A stretch of 64,000 nt of DNA from Bifidobacterium biavatii DSM 23969 (GTDB lineage: Bacteria > Actinomycetota > Actinomycetes > Actinomycetales > Bifidobacteriaceae): NCBI RefSeq assembly GCF_000741165.1, contig NZ_JGYN01000008.1, forward strand, positions 1 to 64,000, in the 5' to 3' direction. Shown here in pieces: positions 1-7,326 of the stretch. Within the stretch, counting starts at the first letter, position 1; the number at the start of each line of letters is the position of its first letter. The position numbers were made by a program, and so were the translations under genes. The notes beneath the pieces were generated by a model, which made no database searches, was not told where the DNA came from, and saw only the letters and a list, made by a program, of their open reading frames with translations.

Positions 1-237
1 TCCACGGCCCTTGACATGCAAGTGTACTTCTGCGACCCGCACTCACCATGGCAGCGCGGCACGAACGAGAACACGAACGGACTCCTGCGCCAGTACTTCC
101 CAAAAGGCACCGACCTGAGCGAGTACCCCGAACAGTATCTCGACACAGTAGCCGCAGAACTCAACGACCGGCCAAGAAAAACCCTCGGATTCCAAAAACC
201 ATCCGAGAAAATCCTCGAACTCATCAACGCCGCATGA
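1..237 (+). CDS. IS30-family transposase, C-terminal end (cut by window edge)
   Basis: The frame is open from base 1, so only the last 78 or so residues are present. The segment SPWQRGTNENTNGLLRQY is the highly conserved IS30 stretch around the last acidic residue of the DDE catalytic triad (the Glu in TNEN), followed by the usual FPKGTDLS and NDRPRKTLGFQKPSE blocks. IS30 transposases are cytoplasmic enzymes that cut and join the element ends. The terminal inverted repeat should lie just downstream, around 260-320, but its outer edge cannot be fixed without the left end. The element sits next to phage genes and may have split a longer prophage. Confidence 0.93.
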   Translation, partial: STALDMQVYFCDPHSPWQRGTNENTNGLLRQYFPKGTDLSEYPEQYLDTVAAELNDRPRKTLGFQKPSEKILELINAA

Positions 238-346
238 TACGATCACACCATTCCAAGACCGCCATCAAGAGCGGCAAACACCCCAAGTGTTGCAACCACC
301 ACTAAAATCCGCCGTTTGAATCGGTTGAAAGCATTGGTTCGACCTC

Positions 347-742
347 TCATTGAGATCGGAAGCCGGCCGGGCGGGTGCGGGCGGTCTTCGCGTTGTGGCA
401 TGCGGCGCACAGTCCGCGACCGTATTGCGGGTCGTCGGGGTCGAGGCTCATGTCGATCAGCTCGACGCGCTCGTAAGGGTAGTGGTCGGCGACGCTCGAC
501 CGTCGGCCGCACATGCCGTGGTGTTTGCCGCAGCCGCCGCTGCCGATGTCGCCGGGGCATACGCAGAACGGGTCGCGCGCCAGCACTTGGGCGCGGAAGC
601 GGCGATGGCCCGCCGTGTTGTACGGGCTGGCGCCTCTGGTGCGTCGCCGGTCCTCCTGGCGTCGTCGGCATTCCTCGCATTTGGATGCGGGGGACTGGAC
701 GAGATGCGGGCATGAGGAAGTCGAGCACACGCGCCAGCCCAC
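347..742 (-). CDS. Phage HNH endonuclease
   Basis: A 131-residue protein with Cys pairs typical of a zinc-stabilised HNH fold: CxxC near residue 22, a second Cys/His cluster around CGKHHGMCG, then ADHYPY and the terminal CAACHNAKT, where the His and Asn are the HNH signature. HNH nucleases of this size help terminase cut and package DNA, or act as homing nucleases. The start is taken as GTG at 742, because a GGTGG Shine-Dalgarno lies 7 bases upstream. It is separated from the rest of the leftward phage genes by the hicAB pair and a tRNA-like sequence. No terminase follows inside the window; the IS30 lies immediately left. Confidence 0.85.
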   Translation of the reverse strand: MGWRVCSTSSCPHLVQSPASKCEECRRRQEDRRRTRGASPYNTAGHRRFRAQVLARDPFCVCPGDIGSGGCGKHHGMCGRRSSVADHYPYERVELIDMSLDPDDPQYGRGLCAACHNAKTARTRPAGFRSQ

Positions 743-769
743 AAATGCACCACCTTTTGTCTAGTTGAC

Positions 770-799
770 TTGACATAGCTTGTCTAGTCTGATAGACTA
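770..799 (+). promoter_or_regulatory. hicAB promoter with overlapping palindromic operator; leaderless start
   Basis: A consensus -35 TTGACA (770-775), 17-base spacer and -10 TAGACT (793-798) place transcription start at or next to the A of the hicA ATG (805). There is no Shine-Dalgarno, so the mRNA is predicted to be leaderless. The palindrome TAGTCT-GAT-AGACTA (785-799) covers the -10 and is the likely HicB operator, since HicB-type antitoxins repress their own promoter. Confidence 0.7.
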
Positions 800-804
800 A
801 ACAT

Positions 805-1017
805 ATGACGAAGCGCAAGGACATCATCAAACGAATCAAGGCCGAAGCCAAGCGTCACGGCCTGACGTTCGACATCATCGAAGGCGGCAACCACTCCAAG
901 ATGATCGTCGACGGCATGATCATCCCCCTGCCTCGCCACAACGAGATCAGAGAGAACACAACCAAAGCCATCTACGGGGAATGCGACCCCAAGTTCGGAA
1001 AGGACTGGTGGAAGTAA
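805..1017 (+). CDS. hicA: HicA-type toxin (mRNA interferase)
   Basis: Seventy residues with the HicA double-stranded RNA-binding-like fold: a basic N-terminal helix (KRKDIIKRIKAEAKRHG), the catalytic-histidine motif GGNHSKM, and the strand IIPLPRHNEI. HicA toxins cleave mRNA during translation and are neutralised by HicB. The gene starts at the first base of a predicted leaderless mRNA and its stop overlaps the antitoxin start (TAATG), so the two are translationally coupled. The pair is on the plus strand, opposite to the surrounding early phage genes, which fits an independently controlled accessory cassette. HicA-family assignment is firm; toxicity is inferred. Confidence 0.85.
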   Translation: MTKRKDIIKRIKAEAKRHGLTFDIIEGGNHSKMIVDGMIIPLPRHNEIRENTTKAIYGECDPKFGKDWWK

Positions 1018-1391
1018 TGCACATCTACAAGGTCAACGTCACGCGAGACGAAGACGCGTGGATGGTGGAAGTCCCCGCCATCCACCGCGTCACCCAAGCG
1101 CTCAACCTCAAGGAAGTCGACACCATGGCCAAGGACCTCATCAACATCATGACCGAGGAACCAGTCGACACCCTGCAACTCGACGTGCACGTGCAGCTGC
1201 CCGAAACGGTCGAAGCGCACATGGCCGAATCAAAAAGACAGCGGGAGCTCGCCGACGAATCATCTAGAAAGGCCGCGGCGGAAAGCCGACTGGCGGCAAA
1301 AACGCTGCACGGCATGGGCGTCACCCTGCGCGACATCGGCACCATGCTCGGCATCTCCTACCAGCGCGCGCACCAACTCGTCAACGCGTAA
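1017..1391 (+). CDS. hicB: HicB-type antitoxin
   Basis: A 124-residue partner that starts at the ATG inside TAATG at the end of hicA. Residues 1-60 (KVNVTRDEDAWMVEVPAI and following) resemble the partly degraded RNase H-like fold of HicB antitoxins. The middle is a charged helix, and the C-terminus (LRDIGTMLGISYQRAHQLV) is a helix-turn-helix that would bind the palindrome at 785-799. It neutralises HicA and represses the operon in this family. Longer in-frame starts upstream are less likely because they lie inside hicA. Confidence 0.85.
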   Translation: MHIYKVNVTRDEDAWMVEVPAIHRVTQALNLKEVDTMAKDLINIMTEEPVDTLQLDVHVQLPETVEAHMAESKRQRELADESSRKAAAESRLAAKTLHGMGVTLRDIGTMLGISYQRAHQLVNA

Positions 1392-1404
1392 CACCATCAA
1401 CGTG

Positions 1405-1442
1405 AGCGGCGCCCGCGATAGTTTTTCGCGGGCGCCGCTTTC
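1405..1442 (+). terminator. Intrinsic terminator of hicAB
   Basis: A 13-base-pair GC-rich stem (AGCGGCGCCCGCG with CGCGGGCGCCGCT), a 9-base loop, then a short T stretch. It begins 13 bases after the hicB stop. Confidence 0.85.
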
Positions 1443-1451
1443 CTGTTGTCG

Positions 1452-1524
1452 AGCATCAGGCCGGATTCGAACCGGCGACCTTATGACCGTGGCCATACCC
1501 TCTAGCCGCTGAGCCTACCGATGC
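1452..1524 (-). tRNA. tRNA-like sequence, probably degenerate (anticodon unclear)
   Basis: On the minus strand a 73-base cloverleaf is visible. The acceptor arms GCATCGG/CTGATGC pair with one wobble, the T-arm GCCGG-TTCGAAT-CCGGC is perfect, and the variable loop is AGGTC. The anticodon arm is abnormal: the best stem (TATGG/TCATA) leaves only a 6-base loop, CCACGG, with no U33, and the D-stem has only 3 clear pairs. No CCA is encoded. It may be a decayed or phage-specific tRNA, or an attachment-site relic; CAC or ACG are possible anticodons but neither is convincing. Confidence 0.55.
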
Positions 1525-1540
1525 CCGGACCAGATACGGG

Positions 1541-1576
1541 AAAACCCGGAGCCAGTCCGTCGGTTCCGGGTTTTTC
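1541..1576. terminator. Bidirectional terminator-like hairpin
   Basis: A 10-base-pair stem (AAAACCCGGA with TCCGGGTTTT) and a 14-base loop, with T runs on both sides. It ends the leftward gene at 1620 before the tRNA-like sequence. Confidence 0.65.
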
Positions 1577-1619
1577 TACACTAATCCACTTGCAATCATG
1601 CGTGACAGTTGCGATTTTG

Positions 1620-2372
1620 TCAAGCCGCGCCGGCCACGACAAGCCGGTACACGTCGCAATATGCCACGCCCAACGGCGAACGCGCCAATCTGCCCCGCTC
1701 CAACCATTTACGCACCGTCGCGGCCCGTACCACAATCCCCGCATCCGTAAAGGCGCGCGCAACTTCGGCCGCGCTTCCACGCCGTGAATCGTCAAAACAC
1801 AAGCGCTCCAACCTGCGCAGTTTGACCGTCTGCACGCGCTGCTCGCGCTCGCAGACCGGACACGTCACCCACTGGTCAGCAGGCCCGGCCGTGAGCATGG
1901 TCGCGCAGTTTTCGCATGGGCCGATTTCGCGCCGATGCTCCGGAGGATCCAGTGTCACGTCAGTCTGCCGAGCCAAGCGCGTGAATTGATAGAGGTACAT
2001 GCCGGCGTCCGGCAGCAAGGCAAGCTGTGGTGAGCTGGCGCAGCGGCGCAGTGTGGACGCGAGATCCTCGTAAGGGCGCATACGCGTGCCGGGGTGCGCA
2101 TCGGTGCCACCCAATCGGCGCAGTAGTTCGTAGGCGGTCGAGTCAAGCAGGTCGATCAGGTCGAGCACGTCCAATCGCAGGGGAGTGGGCGGCGTGGCTG
2201 TTTGGATGCGCGTCGGCGCATGCCCGCCCGGATGCAGCGTCGCGTCGAGCGAATCATGCAACGGCTGCACGTCCGCGGCGAGCTGGTAGAGCACATGGAA
2301 GAATCGCAGCTCGCAGTGCATGCAGAGCGTGTAGTCGTTTTCGCAAGATTGGCGGCAGTACTGGCATGACAT
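1620..2372 (-). CDS. Phage zinc-ribbon / helix-turn-helix protein
   Basis: A 250-residue protein of unknown function with a clear layout. An N-terminal Cys cluster (CQYCRQSC and CMHC, residues 3-19) is followed by a helical middle. A second zinc ribbon near residue 150 (CENCATM then CPVC) comes next, and the C-terminus (AAEVARAFTDAGIVVRAATV, then RKWLERGRLA) reads as a helix-turn-helix. The arrangement suggests a DNA-binding regulator or late-gene switch of the prophage. It has its own leader at 2373-2513, which holds a candidate operator, so it is likely transcribed separately from the replication operon. The start ATG has AAAGGA 12 bases upstream. Confidence 0.75.
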   Translation of the reverse strand: MSCQYCRQSCENDYTLCMHCELRFFHVLYQLAADVQPLHDSLDATLHPGGHAPTRIQTATPPTPLRLDVLDLIDLLDSTAYELLRRLGGTDAHPGTRMRPYEDLASTLRRCASSPQLALLPDAGMYLYQFTRLARQTDVTLDPPEHRREIGPCENCATMLTAGPADQWVTCPVCEREQRVQTVKLRRLERLCFDDSRRGSAAEVARAFTDAGIVVRAATVRKWLERGRLARSPLGVAYCDVYRLVVAGAA

Positions 2373-2487
2373 GGCGAGCCCGGATCCTTTCGACTATGCT
2401 GGATGATTGCGTACCTGCCCTGTCGAAAGATGGGGCTTTCTTTTATTTGGCGAGTAACCGATAATCCCGACGCCGATTGTCCCAAAA

Positions 2488-2503
2488 CGTTGATATTCCA
2501 ACG
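2488..2503. promoter_or_regulatory. Inverted repeat shared with the primase leader (candidate operator)
   Basis: CGTTG-ATATTC-CAACG lies in the 141-base leader of the gene starting at 2372. A near copy, CGTTG-CAATTC-CAACG, is at 6218-6233, upstream of the primase. Both are flanked by A-runs on the left, and the spacer half ATTC is the same in both. The remainder of 2373-2513 shows no gene. Confidence 0.5.
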
Positions 2504-2513
2504 ATTTCTTATT

Positions 2514-2996
2514 TTACAAGAGCGTCGGCGGACGCGCCCGAACTTCCGCTCGCAGCGCCGCCAGCGGCATGTGCCACAGGCGCGCGAACTCGGCTACGTC
2601 CGCCTTCGACAATTTCGCGTCGAACATGGGCTTGCCCGGCGTGCGCTCGCGGCGCGGCGGCTTGAACGCCCTGTCGGTGATGCGCGCCAGCCGGCAATCA
2701 TGCTCGGCAAGGTATTGACCGTCCGCCTTGAGCCCGGCCGTTCCGCTGACCGTGTAGAGAACCGGCTGACGAAACGTGTTGTCCCAGCGGATCCGCGCCA
2801 ACGCGCGGCGCAGGATGATCGCCACAATCAGGTCATCATCCTGGATGATGCCCGGATCGTAGTAATCCCACACGCCGAGCTGCTGGCGAATCACGTACCG
2901 GCCGCACCCCTCGCACATGCACACGTCCAGCTTGCCCATATTCCCGTTGGGAATGAACTCGCGCAACCATGCGGGCTTATGTTCGACCGGTTTCAC
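2514..2996 (-). CDS. Hypothetical phage protein with a small Cys cluster
   Basis: I do not recognise the family. The 160-residue product has CMCEGCGRYV near residue 34, probably a metal-binding knuckle, followed by mixed alpha/beta sequence and a basic stretch (KPPRRERTPGK). I chose the GTG at 2996, because it overlaps the stop of the upstream lipoprotein gene (GTGA) and has AAGGG upstream; an in-frame ATG at 3035 would overlap that gene by 43 bases. It is the last gene of the primase-led operon. Confidence 0.65.
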   Translation of the reverse strand: MKPVEHKPAWLREFIPNGNMGKLDVCMCEGCGRYVIRQQLGVWDYYDPGIIQDDDLIVAIILRRALARIRWDNTFRQPVLYTVSGTAGLKADGQYLAEHDCRLARITDRAFKPPRRERTPGKPMFDAKLSKADVAEFARLWHMPLAALRAEVRARPPTLL

Positions 2997-3247
2997 TGCG
3001 ACCAGCCCTTGTCGGCGCCGTCGGCATGCGCCCAATCACAGGAGATCGCGCCGCTATTTCCTGTGATGCAGGGAACCAGTCGACCGTCGGGCAGTTTGAC
3101 ATACGACCACGAATAATCATCGGCCTGATCACCAACGACATAAGGATCCTCATACGTGCCTTCCGCACAACCAGCCAACAACGGCGATAATACGACCGCC
3201 AGCCACAACACTGCGAGCAGCAGCTTCATTCGACGATTCATCATCAT
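2993..3247 (-). CDS. Small prophage lipoprotein
   Basis: Eighty-four residues. The N-terminus has a basic start (MNRRMK), a hydrophobic core (LLLAVLWLAVVLSPL) and the lipobox LAGC, so the mature protein should be anchored to the outer face of the membrane by a diacylglycerol-modified Cys near residue 27. The exported part is about 58 residues, polar and without known domains. A strong GGAGGAAG sits just before the ATG at 3247, which overlaps the preceding stop. Surface lipoproteins in prophages sometimes block re-infection; that role is only a guess here. Confidence 0.75.
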   Translation of the reverse strand: MMMNRRMKLLLAVLWLAVVLSPLLAGCAEGTYEDPYVVGDQADDYSWSYVKLPDGRLVPCITGNSGAISCDWAHADGADKGWSQ

Positions 3248-3477
3248 GCTTCCTCCTTCCGCTGATCGACCTCGGTCAGCACGCTGTTCATCCAGTCGAA
3301 CAACGCGTTGAACACGATCTCCCTCCAACGCTTATCCGACAGGAGCCGCCGCCAACAGGTCGCCGCCACACCAGCATCGGTATCGGAGAGCGTGCCAAAC
3401 TCCACCGTCACGCCATCCGACATGAGCCCGCTGACGCGCAGCTTCACAAACCTGCGCGGACTGACCTCATTCGCCAT
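3244..3477 (-). CDS. Hypothetical phage protein
   Basis: Seventy-seven residues, not recognised. It has a basic, beta-rich first half and an amphipathic C-terminal half ending in a charged tail (EVDQRKEEA). The ATG at 3477 has GGAGG six bases upstream and is preferred to the TTG at 3480. It overlaps both neighbours by a few bases, showing it is translated as part of the leftward operon. Confidence 0.6.
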   Translation of the reverse strand: MANEVSPRRFVKLRVSGLMSDGVTVEFGTLSDTDAGVAATCWRRLLSDKRWREIVFNALFDWMNSVLTEVDQRKEEA

Positions 3478-3643
3478 CAAGATCCTCCTTGTCGAGCTTG
3501 CTTTCCAGATAACGCACGTATTCGAGACACTTATCCCATCCGGCCTGCCAGCCGATAATGAACGCCTCGGCCGGACTGTCGTTGCCGAGGCCCACGTCGG
3601 CGAGATCGTTCAACGCGAGCTGCACATGATCTATCGCACACAT
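3467..3643 (-). CDS. Small hypothetical phage protein
   Basis: A 58-residue acidic protein (GWQAGWDKCLEYVRYLESK then DKEDLDGE). It starts 4 bases after the primase stop and overlaps the following gene. No family recognised. It belongs to the primase operon by spacing, and the chosen ATG has only a weak AAAGG upstream. Confidence 0.55.
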   Translation of the reverse strand: MCAIDHVQLALNDLADVGLGNDSPAEAFIIGWQAGWDKCLEYVRYLESKLDKEDLDGE

Positions 3644-3647
3644 GCCC

Positions 3648-6101
3648 TTATGCCTTTCCCTGATGTCGTTTGATTGATTTCCATATCGTCGCCAACTCCG
3701 CATCCTGCAAACCGGAAGCGTGGCCACGCTCGTACAGATCACGTTCGATCTGACGCTCATTGTCGGGATGATGCAGCAACCGGCCGTACGCCCACGAATG
3801 CAACGTGTCATTCCGTGCTCCCTCCGGCACCGGCGACATATCCGGCCGACCACCAGACCGACGACCAACCGGCACCGATGCGGGCGCTCGCATAATCTCA
3901 TCCAACCCCGGCAACACACGATTACCAGTCGCAGCGCTCGCCGGCAACTGTGTCGAATCCATGTACTCGCGTTCAAGGAACTGCAACAGTTGCGGGGTTG
4001 CTTCGGGCACGTGTTCGCCGTCGTCCGGCACGTCGACCAACTGGTAACGACCGCCGTTTGCCACGGAGCCCGGACCCAACACGTACCCCTTGCCGCTCAC
4101 GCGCAAGTCGATCGGCAGGCCGTCGGGATGAACCGCGTTCTTCAACCGGCCGATATCCACATTGGCGGGCAGTTGATAGTACAGGTGCATGCCGTGCGGC
4201 GAACGCACCGCCAACGTTGACGGCAGTGCTGGTGAACCGTATTCGCCGACCTGCGCCTGCAACACCTGGAAACCATGCGGTTCGCCGGACTGTTTCGCAT
4301 CATCGCAGTCGATCACGAACATGCGACCCAACAGGGGCACGCAATACCGTGTCTGATCGAGCCGCACCGTATCCGCGCTGCTGCGATGCTCCATATCACG
4401 GTTTAACCGCTTCCAGCTGAGCGATACTTTCTCGTCGAATTCGCCGGCCTTCTTCTCCCTGCCCTCGCAGGGCGCGAAACCGACCTGACCGCCACACAGG
4501 CTTTCGACGAGCTGAGCATTGTCCCGGCACGTGTCACCGCCGATCTCAATCGGCTGCAACGAATCCACACCGGGCATCGCGGCGGCCTGCACGGCAAGCG
4601 ACTGGGTTTCGTCCGGCTCGTCCACATCCGACGCCAACGCGTTTGCGTACACGTCGAAACGAGCTTGGTCGGCGACGCGCACGACACGCTGCTGACCACC
4701 CGGGAACACTGTAGTGGTTGAATTCTTCAATCCGAGCAGATCCAGTAGGGACGCGGGAATCGACGTGTGGAACTGGTCGCGGTACCCGTTACGGCTGGCG
4801 ATTGGCTGGCCGTACTGAGACTCGTTGTCCTGAATTTCGGTGATGAGCCAGTACATTTCGTCGCTGATCTGCCGGGCCGGCGACAGGTTCACCATGTCCG
4901 GCTCCTCAGACTCCGCCCACAAGCGAGCGGACGCCACATAGAACGCGGCCGGATGCTTCTTGCAAAACAGCTCGATCGCATGATATTCGTCATACGAACG
5001 ACCCGCAGCCTGATGCATCTCGATCTTCACGAAACGACGCCGATCCGAATTCTCAGTCGAGTCGGCGAACGCCATGTTGGTCAATATGACCATCGTCGCC
5101 GTCGGCGTCACCGTCCGATACTTGCCGCCCGTCACACGAGCCTGCATCTCCGAACCAGTCGACAACGCACGCAACGACGGCAACATAGGCTCGCTAACCT
5201 CGCACGCTTCGTCGTCGTAGGCGAACGCCTTCCCGTCCATCGCATCATTCATCGACTCACGGTTCAACGTGTACCCACCGGACGCGCAATACTGCGCGAC
5301 CGAGAAGCCGGGGAACACGCGCTCCGAACCCAATACGCCCATGACCGCCTGTCGCATGATCAGCGTCTTGCCGTCGCCGCCATGCCCGGACAACACGAAC
5401 GTGAGCTGCTTGAACGCCTCCAACCACGGAGTAGCAAACAGTCGAATCAGGTTGCGCGCGGAATGCTCGTCAACGGTCAACCATCGGGCTATCTGCCATG
5501 CCTGGTCGACGACCGCGTTACCCATGCCCCTCGGGTCGAGGGTCTGGGTGACGGCAATGTCGTTCTCATTGCGCAGTTCCACGATCTTCCCGCTCTGGCG
5601 GATCCACACGCACGGGTCGCAGCGCAACCCGCGTTCGACCTGCGGAAACCAGCGGGACCGTTTCGCCTCCCGGAAGATCGCCGCGCTCATGTTCGGATTG
5701 CGGCGCCCGTCGTTGCTGCGCGACCCGATCCCGTACTCGTCCTCGATGCTCTTGACCGGATGCCACGAGTTGAGGATGCGCCGCGGGCCCGGATGGTCCT
5801 CGTCGTCGACGTCGCGCCGCCAGAGCCTGTCTTGTGACGGGCAGTAGCGAAGGTGGTGTTCGCGTAGTTCCCAGATGGCTTTCTGGTATCCGGCGTCGAC
5901 CACGGGTTGTTTTTTGCGTTTGCCGTCGTCGTCGCCGTCGCAGACGAGTTCGAGGCTGTGTCCGTCGATGGTGCGGATGATCGTGTAATCGTTCGCCGGC
6001 GCGAACGTGAGGTCGAGCAGTTTGAAGCAGCCGAAGAATTTGGCTGGGAGCGTGTCCGTTTCGATCGGCTCGTAGTCCTTGTATCGGGCGTCGAAGCTCA
6101 T
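3648..6101 (-). CDS. Prophage replication protein: SF3/D5-type helicase fused to a C-terminal AEP primase
   Basis: An 817-residue replication enzyme. The N-terminal half resembles D5/P4-type proteins: a D5_N-like region to about residue 220, then a helicase Walker A (GHGGDGKT, near 240) and the downstream SF3 blocks, including VILTNMAFADSTENSDRR with the sensor Asn-Arg. The C-terminal third carries an archaeo-eukaryotic primase (prim-pol): motif I FVIDCDD near 597, motif II SPHGMH near 633, motif III IDLRVSGKG near 662, ending in a PriCT-like helical domain (760-817). Family members usually have the primase first and the helicase last, so the order is inverted here. It should unwind and prime at the element's origin. 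It heads the operon 6101-2514. Confidence 0.88.
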   Translation of the reverse strand: MSFDARYKDYEPIETDTLPAKFFGCFKLLDLTFAPANDYTIIRTIDGHSLELVCDGDDDGKRKKQPVVDAGYQKAIWELREHHLRYCPSQDRLWRRDVDDEDHPGPRRILNSWHPVKSIEDEYGIGSRSNDGRRNPNMSAAIFREAKRSRWFPQVERGLRCDPCVWIRQSGKIVELRNENDIAVTQTLDPRGMGNAVVDQAWQIARWLTVDEHSARNLIRLFATPWLEAFKQLTFVLSGHGGDGKTLIMRQAVMGVLGSERVFPGFSVAQYCASGGYTLNRESMNDAMDGKAFAYDDEACEVSEPMLPSLRALSTGSEMQARVTGGKYRTVTPTATMVILTNMAFADSTENSDRRRFVKIEMHQAAGRSYDEYHAIELFCKKHPAAFYVASARLWAESEEPDMVNLSPARQISDEMYWLITEIQDNESQYGQPIASRNGYRDQFHTSIPASLLDLLGLKNSTTTVFPGGQQRVVRVADQARFDVYANALASDVDEPDETQSLAVQAAAMPGVDSLQPIEIGGDTCRDNAQLVESLCGGQVGFAPCEGREKKAGEFDEKVSLSWKRLNRDMEHRSSADTVRLDQTRYCVPLLGRMFVIDCDDAKQSGEPHGFQVLQAQVGEYGSPALPSTLAVRSPHGMHLYYQLPANVDIGRLKNAVHPDGLPIDLRVSGKGYVLGPGSVANGGRYQLVDVPDDGEHVPEATPQLLQFLEREYMDSTQLPASAATGNRVLPGLDEIMRAPASVPVGRRSGGRPDMSPVPEGARNDTLHSWAYGRLLHHPDNERQIERDLYERGHASGLQDAELATIWKSIKRHQGKA

Positions 6102-6387
6102 GCGACCACGACCTTGCAGGTCTTACTACATACACGCCATATAAACACACCTCTACTAACACCACATTTATATATATAAGAAAAACATACGTAATAGTTG
6201 TTATATATAGTAAAAAACGTTGCAATTCCAACGAAAACCCGCTTACGTTGACTGCGTAAGTGTGCGTAAGTCACGTATGAGTTCATGGCATCGGATGTGA
6301 TCGGCGCGCATTGGGAGAGGCTCGAACCGACTTGTCGTACGTTCTGCATTGTCATCTCCTTGGTAATCGCGTATGGCTAGTTTGGCT
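6102..6387. other. AT-rich leader between helicase-primase and the OB-like gene (possible promoter/origin)
   Basis: This is the least GC-rich stretch in the element, with runs such as TTATATATATAAG near 6165-6180 and TTGTTATATATAG near 6198. It also has the repeat TGCGTAAGT twice near 6253-6272 and the inverted repeat at 6218-6233. It must hold the promoter of the primase operon and is the best candidate for the element's replication origin. A small minus-strand reading frame (6098-6355) crosses it, but I see no good start for it. Confidence 0.4.
6218..6233. promoter_or_regulatory. Inverted repeat, second copy of the candidate prophage operator
   Basis: CGTTG-CAATTC-CAACG, 117 bases upstream of the primase start. 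It matches the site at 2488-2503 in 14 of 16 positions and in its flanking A-run. Confidence 0.5.
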
Positions 6388-6429
6388 GGGTGAGCCACCC
6401 CGAATCCGAAGATTCGAAGCGGCTCACCC
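6388..6429. terminator. Nested hairpin after the OB-like gene
   Basis: Outer stem GGGTGAGCC/GGCTCACCC (9 pairs) encloses an inner stem CGAATC/GATTCG. It follows the stop at 6446 in the leftward direction. There is no U-tract, so it is a terminator-like or RNA-stabilising element. Confidence 0.5.
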
Positions 6430-6445
6430 GATGGCGTTGGAATGG

Positions 6446-7324
6446 CTAGAATTCAGGCTCCTCAGTGCTGCCCGTCGTCGTGCCGGGCTGCTGCTGTTGG
6501 CTGGCTTGGTCGAGGATCCGGTTGATTTCCGCGACCGGCGCGCCCGTCAGCGTCTGGATTTCCGGCAGACTCTTGCCGACGGCACGCAGTTGCAGGATCT
6601 GCTGTGCGTCGACCTGCGGTAAGGGCTGCTGCGGCATGGCCGGCTGAGCGAATGAGCCTTGCAGCTGCTGCGCCGGCGCCGACTGCTGCGGAGCCGACTG
6701 GTACGGGTCCGCCTGTCCCATGACCGCGTCGAGGCCGGCCTTGTTCGGATCCGTGGGCTTGACCTGGTACGTGTAGTTCTTCGCGTCGTTGTAGCCGCGT
6801 TTCTTGGCGGGCGTGGTGCCGGAGAACGTGGCGGTCAGCGTATCGCCGACGCGCGGATAGTTGCCGACGCCGGCCATGCGCGCGGCCTGGGCGAGCGCCG
6901 TGCTCTGATGGCCCTGCTTGACGTAGATGCGGCGCTTGCCGTCGTCGAACTGGATCATGGGATCATGCAAGGCGGTTTGCAGGGTGATGACGATCATCAT
7001 GCGGGGGTTGCCGTCGTCCCAGAAGAGCGGGGCTTTGCTGTCGAAGTCGCGCTGCTGGTCGGCGTGGATGTCGAGGATTTCGCCGGTGACGCTGATGCCG
7101 ATGGGATCGTTTTTGCCGAATGCGCTGGGGATGCCGCCGCTCATCATCTGATCGAGCGACGGGAGTGCAACGGACTGGGCGGGCATGGGATGCTGGGGTA
7201 CCATGCCCGGCTGGGGCGCGTATCCGGCCTGCTGTGGGCCGTTCTGCTGCGCAGGGTACTGGTTGTAGCCCTGCGGGTAGTTTGCCGGCTGATAGGGCTG
7301 CTGGTAGGTGTTTTGACCGTACAT
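6446..7324 (-). CDS. Putative phage ssDNA-binding (OB-fold-like) protein
   Basis: A 292-residue protein with three zones. The N-terminal 45 residues are rich in Gln, Pro and Tyr (QQPYQPANYPQGYNQYPAQQ). A central beta-rich domain (about 60-190, GISVTGEILDIHAD to YTYQVKPTD) could be an OB-fold. A Gln/Pro linker then leads to a short helical end (LRAVGKSLPEIQTLTGAP) that resembles a helix-turn-helix. It sits between the nuclease and the helicase-primase, where phages place single-strand binding proteins, hence the tentative role. The start at 7324 has AAGGAGAA upstream; the same frame is open much further right, but that part is a shadow of the nuclease gene. Confidence 0.6.
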   Translation of the reverse strand: MYGQNTYQQPYQPANYPQGYNQYPAQQNGPQQAGYAPQPGMVPQHPMPAQSVALPSLDQMMSGGIPSAFGKNDPIGISVTGEILDIHADQQRDFDSKAPLFWDDGNPRMMIVITLQTALHDPMIQFDDGKRRIYVKQGHQSTALAQAARMAGVGNYPRVGDTLTATFSGTTPAKKRGYNDAKNYTYQVKPTDPNKAGLDAVMGQADPYQSAPQQSAPAQQLQGSFAQPAMPQQPLPQVDAQQILQLRAVGKSLPEIQTLTGAPVAEINRILDQASQQQQPGTTTGSTEEPEF

Positions 7325-7326
7325 GG

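Noticed and set aside
238-346. Defined right terminal repeat of the IS30
   Set aside because: The left end is not in the window, so the repeat cannot be matched and the edge would be a guess.
6098-6355. Minus-strand reading frame of 85 codons across the primase leader
   Set aside because: Lies in the AT-rich control region, has no good ribosome site and odd composition; treated as leader DNA.
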